From the NCBI GenBank assembly GCA_000697055.1, contig JNDT01001889.1, positions 1 through 64,000 on the forward strand: 64,000 bases of DNA, read 5' to 3'. The position numbers and the translations under genes were made by a program. Below the pieces are notes generated by a model. The model did no database searches. It saw nothing but the letters and a program-made list of their open reading frames with translations, and was not told the origin of the DNA. Shown one piece after another: positions 20,659-31,457 of this stretch (the first letter of the stretch is position 1; every line of letters begins with the position of its first letter). This DNA comes from Saksenaea vasiformis B4078. Lineage: Eukaryota; Mucoromycota; Mucoromycetes; Mucorales; Saksenaeaceae.

Positions 20659-22125
20659 AATTAGACGCATCAGCATTCGGTAATTAGCGATTATTTGGCC
20701 GAAACTATTTACTCAAATTTTCCAGTTACTGGGTTTCCATAGCGCGATACATCAACCAAAGAACAATAAAATAAACATTGCAGAAAATTTTCTCCTTACG
20801 TCGCCATTTGGACAACCAGTAGTTCTATACATTTCGACTATGTACGTGCATATTGTTCTTCGACTCGCTTCGTTAAACTATATGGAATTTTATGGTGTAA
20901 AATGAAAGGTGGTCCACATCCCATAAAATAAGCGTTTAGAGTGTTGAATACTGAGTATCGTACGTTGGATAATGAACATTGCTGCCGTGTTGAAAGGCAA
21001 TCGCTATGAGAGAGACGATGCATACATATTGCGCAACAGGAAGTATCTATGCGGCGGTCTACTGTAGTCATCCTTGATAGTCTGCGCTTTAAGCAGAATA
21101 TCCGAGGATAAAGTCGGAGACGACGTCCAGATCTCTTCTGTATTGCTTCTCCCTCCGAGGACTGAGACACGGTTCAATTTCAACAGAGAGCATTTCACCT
21201 CATTGTGTGTTAGAAGAAGCTAACTTTCGCTTAAATATAGTATCCGGGTTCTCGATCTATTCGATGCTCATATGATACAAGATTTGAGGGTTTAACCGGT
21301 TGTCGTGTTATCTTGCTTTTTCCTGGCCTTTTTCCGGTTTACCGAGTGATGTAGGTATGTAGAACTCCGGGGGAACGGTTACATCTTTCAGAGAGGTACA
21401 ACTAGCGCTCATGTCTCTAAGGTTGCATCTTGGTGCAAGGACGAAGGAATCAAGTTACGGACAGTTAACTTGGAGTAACTGGGCCCTTGCAGGACGATCA
21501 GAACACCATACTACAGAAAGAGCTTACTGAACACACACTTAATTGTACAGTTGTTCTTGCTATTATTGGTCTATGTTTTGATAATATGGTGAGGCTGCTG
21601 TTTTCTCCTTCGTTTTGGCCAAAATAATACGTGCTGTATCGCTCTCTGACTATGGATAAATGCTGAACATTCTTTTAAGCTATATACTATGGTGCTACGC
21701 CTTGTATTAACTATTGGTTCGTGTAGGTTATAATGATTGGTTTTGACGGCATCCGCAACACAGGAGTTAAGCGGAAGCCTCTTCAACTGTGTAACGCGAT
21801 TCCAGCTTCATTCCAAGCCGTAATCGCTTTCAGTTTCTGAATAGTAAAGAATCGACTGCTCGGTTCGGATAATCAGCAAGAATGCTGGCTCTCAATGGGT
21901 TCAGCATCAGTACGCTAAGTTGCATAGACCGTCCCTTAAAGTTGTAGTTATAAAGACAACGTATCGAGCTTACGCCATACGTTGGTGATCGACGCTCAAT
22001 TAATAATCGAAACAATTGTCCGACTGGCTTGGTTTCCACTTTGAGCAGTATGTCAGGAATGATTCCAGTGTGTAACCCATGTGATGGTTTAAAAGGAGCC
22101 GCAGTTTTTGTGCTGTTAGTTTGTT
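20659..22125. other. 1.5-kb intergenic region, no gene seen
   Basis: Minus-strand frames at 20838-21198 and plus/minus frames at 21571-22039 show no domain, codon structure or splice logic that I can support. No tRNA or repeat was recognised. Confidence 0.5.
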
Positions 22126-23648
22126 ATGCTCTCTTCCGAAGCTTTGGTAACAATGACTAGCGATGCAAAGATCTCTCGACGCGCACTTGCCAACCTGGAA
22201 CTACATAAGCCTATGTACAAGGTGAACATGTCCGTCTCCGGTCGACTTTACCATCCTGTCACGAACCCTCGGGGAGCGATCAACCTTGGAATGGCGTCAA
22301 ACACGCTGTTGCAGGAGGAAATAGCGGAGAAGGTAGGTATCCCTCACGTCGTCCATTCATTCGATTTATGCAATAATTCAGATGCAAAAGGCTCTCGAGT
22401 TCAAGCCGCAGGATTTGGGTTATGCCGATGGTGATGTATCTGGAAAGTTTCAACAGCAAGTTGCCTCGATCATCAACAGACACTTTAAACCGCATGAACC
22501 CGTTAAGAGCGACCACATCGTAACAACCACCGGAGCAAGTGCAGCTTTGACTCTGATCACCATGGCAGTAGCCGACCCTGGCGACAGTATCATTATCCCA
22601 GCACCTGGCTATGGCAATTTCGATCTGGATATGTGTGTCAACACGGGCGTTGATATTATTTCAGCCCCAGCTTTTTCAATGGATACTCTTGCAGTAGATA
22701 CTAATGCTCTGGAAGCTGTTATAGAGGAAGCAACGCAGAATGGCAAACGTGTCACTGGGATGCTTGTCCCGAATCCGAATAATCCGGTTGGAAGGTAAAA
22801 CAATAACGAACTAAGGTATGTTCTAACTCGAATGTCAAGATGCTTTCCCAAGGAGGATTTGGAACGCTTTGCTCGGTTTGCTTCCAAGCATTCGCTGCAC
22901 CTTATCGTTGACGAAATCTATGGTTTATCGTCATTTGAACATTTGCTCGACCCATCTTCTGACAAGACAGACGCTTTCGTGTCCGTTCTCAGCTTCGAAA
23001 ATCTGGACCAATTGATTGATCCGAGTTTGGTACACGTACTCTATGGCATGTCTAAAGATTTCGCGATGAGTGGCCTGCGAATCGGTTTCATCATCGACCA
23101 GCACAACGAAAAGCTCAGACAGGCGCTAGCACTGAGTTCGTACGTAAAGCTGCGTGAGTTAGAAAAAAAATAACGTTGTAATAGACGTTGCAGCGACATG
23201 AATACGGTAACAAGCAGGCTCATGTGCCAGGTTTTACAAGATGAGGAATGGGTCGACTGGTAAGAAGAACTCTCTACAACAATGTTCCGAAAGGATTTGA
23301 CACATTGTTAGGTATTTGCATACGAATAGACAACGTCTGGCCGAATCTTACCGTCGTACGACGGAATTATTGGACCGCCGAGGAGTAGCTTACATCCCAG
23401 CGCAGGCTGGTCACTTCATTTACATTGATCTGGGATCAACGGTTCAGAGAAAAGGAAAGAAGCCCCTGGCTACCATGGATGATGAACATCAGCTATGGGA
23501 CCTGCTTGTACAAAATGGCGTGTTCGTATCACCAGGTCACTGTTACCATACCAAAGAACCAGGTTTCATGCGTACTACCATTTCAATGCAATGGAAACTT
23601 CTGGAACCGGCACTGGAGAGGATCTGCGACACCGTCGATTCCCTCTGA
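22126..23648 (+). CDS. Class I/II PLP aminotransferase (ACC synthase-like)
   Basis: Five exons: 22126-22332, 22382-22794, 22840-23139, 23185-23259, 23312-23648. The assembled protein has INLGMASNTL near the N-terminus, the cofactor-phosphate block TTTGASAALTL, the substrate/PLP block PNPNNPVGRCF, IVDEIYGLSSF, and the Schiff-base lysine in YGMSKDFAMSGLRIGF. This pattern is typical of fungal 1-aminocyclopropane-1-carboxylate synthase-like aminotransferases; many such fungal proteins are actually aminotransferases or C-S lyases of unknown substrate, so ethylene precursor synthesis should not be assumed. All junctions keep frame and no lesion was found. Cytosolic, no signal peptide. An internal ATG at 22153 is an alternative start. 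Confidence 0.88.
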
Positions 23649-23938
23649 AATAATCAATGCTCCCTATAGGCATAAATAAAAGCGCTTCTTGCGTAGTCAT
23701 CTTAGAACTCAACTATAATTAGTGTCTTTATCTTTTACATGTGGTTTTACGAAGGGTCGAAAAAGAAACTCTGTGACAACTTCTTCAGTCGCATTGTTCA
23801 AGAAGCTTCTAGAAATTGATCTCATTGGCCGTCGCACTTGGCTTCTGATTGGGTACTGTGGCTGACAAGACAAGTCAACCAAACTCATAACTCCAGAAAA
23901 CACAGGAGGTTCGAATACCATCTTTCTTTCCCGTAACC

Positions 23939-25353
23939 ATGAGCAACCCACGCGTGTAAGTCTACAAAGCATTGACTTCCTCGTATGCCCTTCGGTGATG
24001 CTCACCAAAGCTTGAAAAAAGTTTTTTTGATATCACCATCGGCGGTCAGAAAGAAGGCCGCATCGTGTTTGAATTGGTAATTTGCAACCTGATTCCCACT
24101 CGTCCTTGCTAAAGCATCAACAACATGTAGTTTAAGGATGTTGTACCCAAGACAGCCGAGAACTTCCGTACTCTATGTACCGGTACGTATTTGCTGTTGC
24201 ATACTATTATTATTCTCTTGGAGAATTTACGCGTGCATTAGGAGAAAAGGGTGCTGGCGCCTCGGGCAAGCCGTTGCATTACAAAGGCTCTATTTTCCAC
24301 CGCGTTATCAAGGTATGTTACAACATGACAAAAAGGATCCAATTAAACTTTAGTCAAGAATTTTATGTGTCAAGGTGGTGACTTCACCGCTGGCAATGGA
24401 ACGGGCGGCGAGTCTATCATGGCGAGAAATTCGAAGGTAAGTGATCAACTCTAGCGGTAACGTATTCTGAATGGAAGTAGATGAGAATTTCCAGCTGAAG
24501 CACGAGAAGCCATTCTTGTTGTCCATGGCTAACGCTGGCCCTGGAACAAATGGATCCCAATTCTTTATCACAACTGTGCCCACGCCACATCTTGACGGCA
24601 AGCACGTCGTTTTCGGAAAAGTGCTCAAGGGTAAAGACATTGTTCGCACTATCGAATACCAAGAAACGAATGCCGACAAGCCATTGCAAGACGTCGTGAT
24701 CGCGGACTGTGGTGAAATCCCCGAGGGCGCAGATGACGGTGTCCCTGCACCTGCAGACGGTGACTTGTTCCCTGAATATCCTGACGATTATGAAGCATCG
24801 AAAGAACCATTAGATCTCATTGAGATTGCTGGCAAACTCAAGACGATTGGTAACAGTTACTTTACGAAGGGCGACTACGAAGGAGCTTGCAGAAAATACC
24901 GCAAGGTAATGCGGACGGATGGTTATAACTGAAGTCGCTAACATTCTGTTGTTACAGGCTATCCGCTATTTGAACGAAAAGCCAGCATTTGACGAAGATG
25001 ACGCTGAGGACATCCGCGTCAAGTTCGCAGCCATCAAGATTCCCTGCTACCTTAACCAAGCTATGAGCCACATTAAACTAGCGGAATACCGCGATGCTGT
25101 TACCTTAACAACACTGGTTTTGGAGTATGAACCCAAGTACTTGAAGACTGCAGATATCACCAAGGCTCTCTTCCGCCGCGGCACCGCCAGGCTGGCCCTC
25201 AAAGAGGAGGAACAAGCAATCGCCGATTTCGAGCAAGCAGCTAAGGAATCCCCAGATGAGGTCGCGATCACCAATGAATTAGCCCGTGCCAAACAGAAGC
25301 TGCAATTGAGAAAGCAAAAGGAGAAGGCTACTTTTGCCAAATTGTTCTCTTAA
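23939..25353 (+). CDS. CYP40-type cyclophilin (PPIase D) with TPR domain; one apparent 1-base deletion
   Basis: Exon 1 (23939-23955, MSNPRV) joins 24022 ([18 protein letters not shown]). Then come [53 protein letters not shown] and, from 24481, [20 protein letters not shown] with [20 protein letters not shown], which form the cyclophilin PPIase core. A C-terminal TPR region (24820-25353) binds Hsp90/Hsp70 EEVD tails in characterised CYP40/Cpr6/Cpr7. In the fourth coding block, GGCGAGTCTATCATGGCGAG should encode GESIYGE but one base (T after ATC, near 24417-24420) is missing, shifting frame before the next donor. This could be an assembly error or a real null allele. 3' end is 235 bp from the convergent DsbA-fold gene. 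Confidence 0.85.
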
Positions 25354-25587
25354 ACAAATATAATAAATCGTATATAATGTGCAATCCCAGTGTTGCCATA
25401 TTTACACGGAATTCGTATGTGATTTTACGCATGTCTGCATTGCGGTCAAGCAGAATGCCGACAGCGCAAGAGTTAGAGATCCGTGTTTCTCGGAGGGACA
25501 CGCCAACCAATCATGCAAAACCATTTCCTTGTGGAAAGCCTTCTTTTTAATAGCAAACTTTGGATATAAAACAATAAATGTGCTGCA

Positions 25588-26399
25588 TTAAAGCTTGGCC
25601 TTTAGGTAATCTTGCCATTGCTTTAGATCCCAACCGGAAGAAACGCTGTCATCGCGCAGACCATCAAACACAACCGTGGGACTAACATGGATACCGTTTT
25701 GACGGCCAAACTTGACACAAAGCTTGAGATCGTTTGTCACACTGTTTCCTGCATTCTTTGGTTCGCCGGTGCCGTTGGCGAGCAATTCGCGTACTTTCTG
25801 CGAAGGCACGCCCACTTGATCCGCCAACTCAGTAAGCTGTGTTATCAAATCATGGCGGGATTTGTGTTCAACCGCTTCGTCAAAGTACCTAAAACAGAAA
25901 TTAATCAAGAACGCACACATGAGAAAGCCGCATACTCGGTCTGATGGGAGAATAGAGCATCTGAAAATTCAAAAAATTTGGAAGCATCGACTTTCTCAAC
26001 TGCTAAAGCAGCTTCGTGGACCAAGGTTGAAGTAGCATGCCACGGTTGAACTTGCTGACGAAAAATGAGCTGCAGTTGACCTGAGTGGTGCTTTTCCACG
26101 TATGGCCAAACTTGCTACTCATATCGTTTTCATGTTAGACATCGTTTCCTAAACTACTCCTTTTTTACCTCACGAATCTTCTTGTAAATCTTGGCAGAGA
26201 AGGGGCACTAACATGGATATTAAGGATATAACCTCTTTTTAGCTATTTAAGTGGACACGTACAACATAATCCAGATAAATTTCAAGGGTATGAGGAAACG
26301 TAGCAGAACCAAGGCGATGACCTGCATCGTAAATCGCGTCATTGTCATTTCCCACTTCAATGTGAGCTAATTACCTGCGAACTGAGGTGCCAATGCCAT
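25588..26399 (-). CDS. DsbA-fold thioredoxin-like protein (CPFS active site)
   Basis: Five exons on the minus strand: 26399-26375, 26321-26263, 26207-26169, 26114-25936, 25888-25588; all junctions are GT-AG and keep frame. The protein opens MALAPQFAGHRLGSATFPHT, then LEIYLDYVCPFSAKIYKKI. CPFS occupies the place of the CxxC redox motif, so only the first cysteine is kept, as in several DsbA-like (thioredoxin_4) proteins. The helical insertion (WHATSTLVHEAALAVEKV) and the cis-Pro-like HVSPTVVFDG near the C-terminus complete the fold. About 200 residues; no signal peptide is evident. Likely an oxidoreductase- or glutathione-linked fold of unknown substrate. Confidence 0.75.
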
Positions 26400-26937
26400 T
26401 GTGTGTGAAAGAAGAAAAAGAAAGTTGAGGCGAGGCCGACCGCGTCGGGCTTTCGTCTTTTTATCGGTGCTCGCAGTCAATAGCACCATATTTGTCACGC
26501 ATGGCGTGAACGTATCGCGCGCAACGATGGTTGTTTGATGATGGCTTTTGACATCACATAATGAACTCTTAGAAGCTTCTACGGTTTCTTAGTGGGTAGA
26601 ACTAGCTAGTGCTCGGTTATTCGCATGATTATTATGCACGAAGCTTCGTTTATTGTATTCACGTGGTATCAGACGTAATTTCCTTTTGTTATAGATTGCA
26701 AACCATTAATCAACTTGACATATTTGCATCGATTAGTTATCACAAAGCGAAAAAAGTTATATTGCTAAATATTACATGTCAAATTGCGCTACTCTGTGGC
26801 AAATGTAAACGCAGGTAAACAGTGACTAATGTACAGGACGATATCAAACCGGAGAAAAGGAGCAAGGACATGACGTTAAGATTGTCATCATCCATATTCG
26901 TTCATTAACAGACTCATATTATGTGCATTCGCTCGAC
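26400..26937. other. Intergenic, presumed promoter of the DsbA-fold gene
   Basis: No supported gene. AT-rich; lies between the start of the DsbA-fold gene and the end of NBP35, both minus strand. Confidence 0.5.
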
Positions 26938-28043
26938 TCATTCGAATCGTTCGCGAAGTCCTAATAACACGCTCAGTACAGTGTAAATCATCGATGCAAA
27001 ACTTACTGTCAATGATTTCCTCATAAGCAACACAGGCTGGCGAGTCGGGATACTCATCTAAAAATGAAACGCCCATGTCGCAGCACTTGGCCACTCTTGG
27101 ATCGAGTGGAATCCGACCTAGCAGTTTGATATTCATTTCTGCGGCAAGCGCTTCTGCGCCGCCCGTGGTGGGTGGAAATACGACGGATTCACCTTTGCAG
27201 TTGGGACAAACAAATCCAGACATGTTCTCGACCAGACCAAGGATAGGGATCTTTGCTTTGCGACAGAAATCAATTTCTTTACGAACATCTTGTAACGCAA
27301 CTTCCTGTGGTGTGGTAATGATCACCGCTCCGTCGATCCCACTTCCTTTCAAAAAGGACGCAATCGAGAGATGCTCGTCCGATGTACCAGGTGGTGTATC
27401 CACAAGGAGGAAATCGAGCTCACCCCAATCCACATCCCTCAAGAATTGCTTTATCAAACCGTTCTTTTTAGGTCCACGCCAAATGACAGCATCGTCTTTG
27501 TCTGGAAGCATGAAGCCAATGCTCATGACACCCAAGTTTTCTTGAACGAACACAGGTTGCCATCCACTGTTGCTTTGATGAATCTGCTCGCCAACGAGTC
27601 CCATAATCGTCGGGATTGATGGTCCACAAATATCAACATCCATTACACCGACTTGCACGTCTTCGTCGTGAGAAAGAGCAAATGCCAACTGCGATGTAAA
27701 ACTTGATTTTCCCACACCACCTTTACCGGAAAGAACCAGAATCTTATGCTTAACTACTTCCATACGTTTGGTGATTAACTGGATATCTGGAAAAATTGGT
27801 CAGAACATATTGGAAGCTGTCGTGCAAAGTCATGAAGTACCTGGATCAGGACCCTTTGGTGCCGATGCACAAATGTTCTGGTTGGGACAACCGGCACAAG
27901 CGTCAGCTTTGCCTGCATTTTGACTTTCAGGTCCCTTTAACAAAACTAATCAGTAAAAGACTATCAAAATACTAAAAGTTCCTTACAGGACAGTGCTCAG
28001 GAGCATCCTCGGGGACGGTGTCTTCGTTATGAGGTGGTGCCAT
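26938..28043 (-). CDS. NBP35: Cytosolic Fe-S cluster assembly factor NBP35 (P-loop NTPase)
   Basis: Four exons: 28043-27987, 27934-27841, 27786-27007, 26960-26938. The N-terminus carries C-x13-C-x2-C-x5-C (CPGP...[10 protein letters not shown]), which holds the stable N-terminal 4Fe-4S cluster. The deviant Walker A reads [11 protein letters not shown], and the C-terminal CPNC (FVCPNCKGE) is the bridging cluster site shared with Cfd1. Walker B-like [11 protein letters not shown] is present. The final 23-bp exon gives the ending EEIIDRLRERFE; reading through the last intron instead would add about 40 unrelated residues. NBP35 with Cfd1 scaffolds Fe-S clusters for cytosolic and nuclear proteins (CIA pathway). 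Intact. Confidence 0.95.
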
Positions 28044-28419
28044 GATCAACGAGCAATGTGAAGAAACCAACTGAAACTTGGCAAATTTGTCTATTTGTAA
28101 GCCAACTCCGCCATTTGCAGTGTCCAACAGATGACAAATTCATCAAATCTTTTAAATATGCGGAAGTGGCTATGTTTGTTTACAGGATCCGGAAGGATCC
28201 GCCACCATTACCACTACCATTCTCTGTGATGACCATGAGGAGATATTGTGACCTCGAGAGTGTGATACATCTCCAGGTCTTGTTACAACGGAGAGCATAA
28301 CATCTTTCAGATCGCATGTAGTCGTTTTGTTCGTTCTCTTCTTTACCGAGTAAGCATTTAGTACCAATCAAGTGCGTAGAATTATCATTTTGTACAAGAA
28401 AGGAAAGATATCTAGAACG
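28044..28419. other. Intergenic between NBP35 start and OPT pseudogene end
   Basis: About 375 bp holding the presumed NBP35 promoter. No gene or repeat recognised. Confidence 0.5.
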
Positions 28420-30844
28420 TTACTGATAGACATCGATCCCTGTCCAGTTTGCTGTAGCCAAAGGACATTGATCCACGGATTCCGCATTACCCCACCACAC
28501 CGGGAAATGGATATCTGAGTTCTGAAATGCAAAAAAGATGACAATGGCAGACTGCAACACCAGAATCTAGAGCAGCCGACAGTACGTAGTTATACTTTTT
28601 CCACCACGCGGAATGCCTACTTTTCACAAAATAATTGAAAAAGAAGCCTATGGTAGCCCACGTTGGCATCACAGCGGTCCCAGCTGATCGTATAAACATT
28701 AGCTTATAGCACGTGTGCATATCATTCGATGCTGACCAGGTGGAAAAGGGCTAAGTCCAAGCATAAATACAGGAATGTTGATGTGACGAATCCATGATGT
28801 AGGATACTTGCGTCTAAGAAAATAGAAAGGGATTGGTAGGAGAAATCCAGCCAGCAAGGAATAAGGAATAGGATAATAAACACCATCTCTATCGAAGAAC
28901 TTCTTGGGGCCTATAAGTCCCCAGATAATGGATGAAGAACCAAATAACTCAGTGTTGGGGCATGTCCAAGGATAAGCTTCCTTTGTGCAAATATTCGGGA
29001 TCGTCCACAGCAAATAGTTTGCGGTCAATAGAGATACAAATGAAGCCAGTATGGTACCGACGACTCGAAAAATAAACATATGCCGAGGGGGGATTTTCAT
29101 ATAATGGCTATATGAGGTTTAGATCGCAGTTCATAGCACGATTGCCGATGCACTTAGCCTAGCTTAAGATCTTGAGAAAACAGTAACGCCTGTCCGAGCT
29201 TATAGATCCATATATTTTGAAGATAATGTTGCCAATCGGATACCCAGGTCGAATAAGTCCATAGACCCATTCTGCAAGAAGCCAGATTGAAAGTGATTCG
29301 GAGGTAATAGCTGTCACCATGCCAACTGGAAATAACCATATTACAGCAAGTAAGATGGCGATGAAGAGGGTCCACCACGGCATATCCGAGGGCCAGAACG
29401 ATATAGTTATAAAACTTAAGGAAAGAGTAGTTGCAAAAAGTATCGCATACCACCGTACTGGTACTTCTTCGTATCTTTCCGTTAACCTTACATGGATGTC
29501 GTCTGACTTGTGCTGCGCACTTTTCAAGCGCTGCCAGATCTCCTTACCATTGAAAAAAAGCGTATGAGAAATAATAGCGCCCATTGCTGCTGACCCTTGC
29601 ACATAGCATATGGCAAAAACCGCTGTGATGCGGACTGGAGAGTAAGCCTCGTATGCAGTTTCATTAAGTGTGTTTTCTGGAGTGAGAATACGGGAGCGAT
29701 TGAACACATTTCCCCAGATGTCGTACTGATGCATATTGTACATGGGGAGTTTTTTCGCCTCGAACGTGTTGGTATAGTACACAATCGGTACTAAGATCCA
29801 AGCGAAGAATATGAATCCAGCTAGCATATTAGCTTGGATATTCCAGGGTACAGCCAAAGGACTCGGGTACCATGCTGCAAGCTTACTCCAGTCCAAGGTA
29901 AAACCGCCGAAACCAAGACCGTGTAGCCCACTTCCTAACTGAGATGCAAGTACTGAATCTTTTTGTGTCCAACTAGAAGTATATTAGCATTATTATAGGA
30001 TTCAATAAGCCAAAATCACTTGCCAAATCCATGAAATCGATACTAAGACGGGCATTATATATCCTGGAAAAAAAATACCAGAAAAATGAGGCTGCAAAGG
30101 CGATCAAAAAAAAAAACCGATTGCGGGAGAGGGATGTCCCAACAGTCAACGACTCCGAAACTTCCTTTGGTACCTTTCTATGGAGTGTGTGGAACAACGT
30201 CGCATTGACCAAGCTTATAGGCCAGACCATTGCTGCCGGTCGTACCAGAAACCGTCTCAAAACACCAGCAAATCCAAATCCAAGTAAACTGGTCGTCAAT
30301 ACAAGTAAGATAGCTCCACCAAAACCCCACCACTAGTTGTAGTATAGTTTCTGCACGACAATGACATCGATGGCTTTGAATGAGGTTGCAGCAGCATTAG
30401 CCATGACTGTGATCAGGACATGCTCTTTGACGCTGAACGGATCCGGATTCAGGGTGAATTTCTTGCCTAAAAAGTGAATTGCTCCTTCGGGTAGAATGTT
30501 TTCAAGCAATCGTCCGGCAGGATAAGCTAGGAGCTGAACAACAAGAACTTGGATTTTTAAAGGATTTGAACGGAACCAGAAGAACTTGGAGGAATACATA
30601 TTAGAGCAAACTTCGTAATTCTTTTCATTACTTGATTAATGAACGAGATAGTTAATGAAAAAAGAATCCCCAAAAGCCAGGCTCGAAATGTCGCTGTTGG
30701 CAAGCTCGGATCATCTGTCGGAGGAACACTTGCTCGAACTTCCTCGATAGGAAAATCTTCATAGTTTTGGACGGAAGGCTCTGGATCAGTCTCCATTACA
30801 CTCCCACAAGTTGAGCGAGGAGCATCCTCCTTGAGTGCAGGCAT
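28420..30844 (-). pseudogene. Oligopeptide transporter (OPT family), multiply disrupted
   Basis: Homology runs the full length of an OPT: an acidic cytosolic N-terminus (30844-30690), TM1 onward, NPDPFSVKEHVLITVMANAA, FGFAGVLRRFLVRPAAMVWP, ASQLGSGLHGLGFGGFTLDW, KEIWQRLKSAQHKSDDIHVR, YEEVPVRWYA, the KIPPRHMFIFR and INIPV blocks, and YNYVLSAALDSGVAV. Lesions: an in-frame TAG at 30335-30333 (expected Gln in YYNQWWGF), one extra T in the run at 30068-30075, one missing base near 29191, a destroyed donor (CTAAGT for GTAAGT) at 29157, and one inserted base after SGVAV near 28552. A GC-AG intron (GCAAGT...TTCTAG, about 30020-29971) restores the frame WICWTQKDS. Working relatives import tri- to hexapeptides or siderophore-like peptides at the plasma membrane. 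The density of lesions argues for a pseudogene rather than sequencing error. Confidence 0.88.
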
Positions 30845-31002
30845 GATATGTGGTATAGTTGGAAACAGATGTTCTTTATTCTCATTTTCTTATGTTACTT
30901 GAATATGACCTTATGTCGGTCACCTGCATGATAGCACGCAACTTTCCTCCAAGTGCTCTTTGACCGCGTAGCCAACCAATTTACGTCAGCTTGACATGCT
31001 TT

Positions 31003-31457
31003 TCATACAGGTCCGGTTCCACCAGGAATCAACTAACATTCAATCAGAACCATGAAAATCGTTTTTCAAACTTACAGTGCAGATATTGTTGCCATTCAAC
31101 AAGATCTGGTCGACCTTGTTGGTCTTGTATCCTTCAGGAGTGTTCTCGCTACACAAAATCGCATCATTTTCAGCTTTCTTTCTTCAGCGCAGCACTCACT
31201 ATTCAGTCACGTCTTCCAGTACCATATCTACAACGAAGGAAAAACTATTACTTTTACTGATAACGAAATGTGCTGTACTTACTGACGAAATCGTCAAATC
31301 CCAGTAGCTTGCCCGTAAATTCCTTTTCATTCTTCATGACAACCCAAATTTTTGATCCAATGCATTTGTCAATGAGCTCTTCAAAATTCAAGTGATCAGA
31401 TAATGTTTAATTCACTGGAATAAACACACCCAACGGTAACAATTGAGACGTCGCCAT
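31003..31457 (-). CDS. LSM5: U6 snRNA-associated Sm-like protein LSm5
   Basis: Five tiny exons: 31457-31430, 31378-31283, 31227-31200, 31148-31076, 31032-31003. The 84-residue product starts [20 protein letters not shown] and continues [37 protein letters not shown], ending [19 protein letters not shown]. Sm1 ([21 protein letters not shown]) and Sm2 (ILLNGNNI) motifs are complete. LSm5 is part of the LSm1-7 (mRNA decay) and LSm2-8 (U6 snRNP) rings. No single exon is long enough to be noticed by itself; the gene is supported by all four GT-AG junctions keeping frame. It lies 159 bp upstream of the OPT pseudogene on the same strand. Confidence 0.93.

Noticed and set aside
20838..21198. Minus-strand coding region between the NDUFB3-like gene and the aminotransferase
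   Set aside because: Two overlapping frames are open but show no domain, no conserved splicing and unusual composition; treated as chance ORFs.
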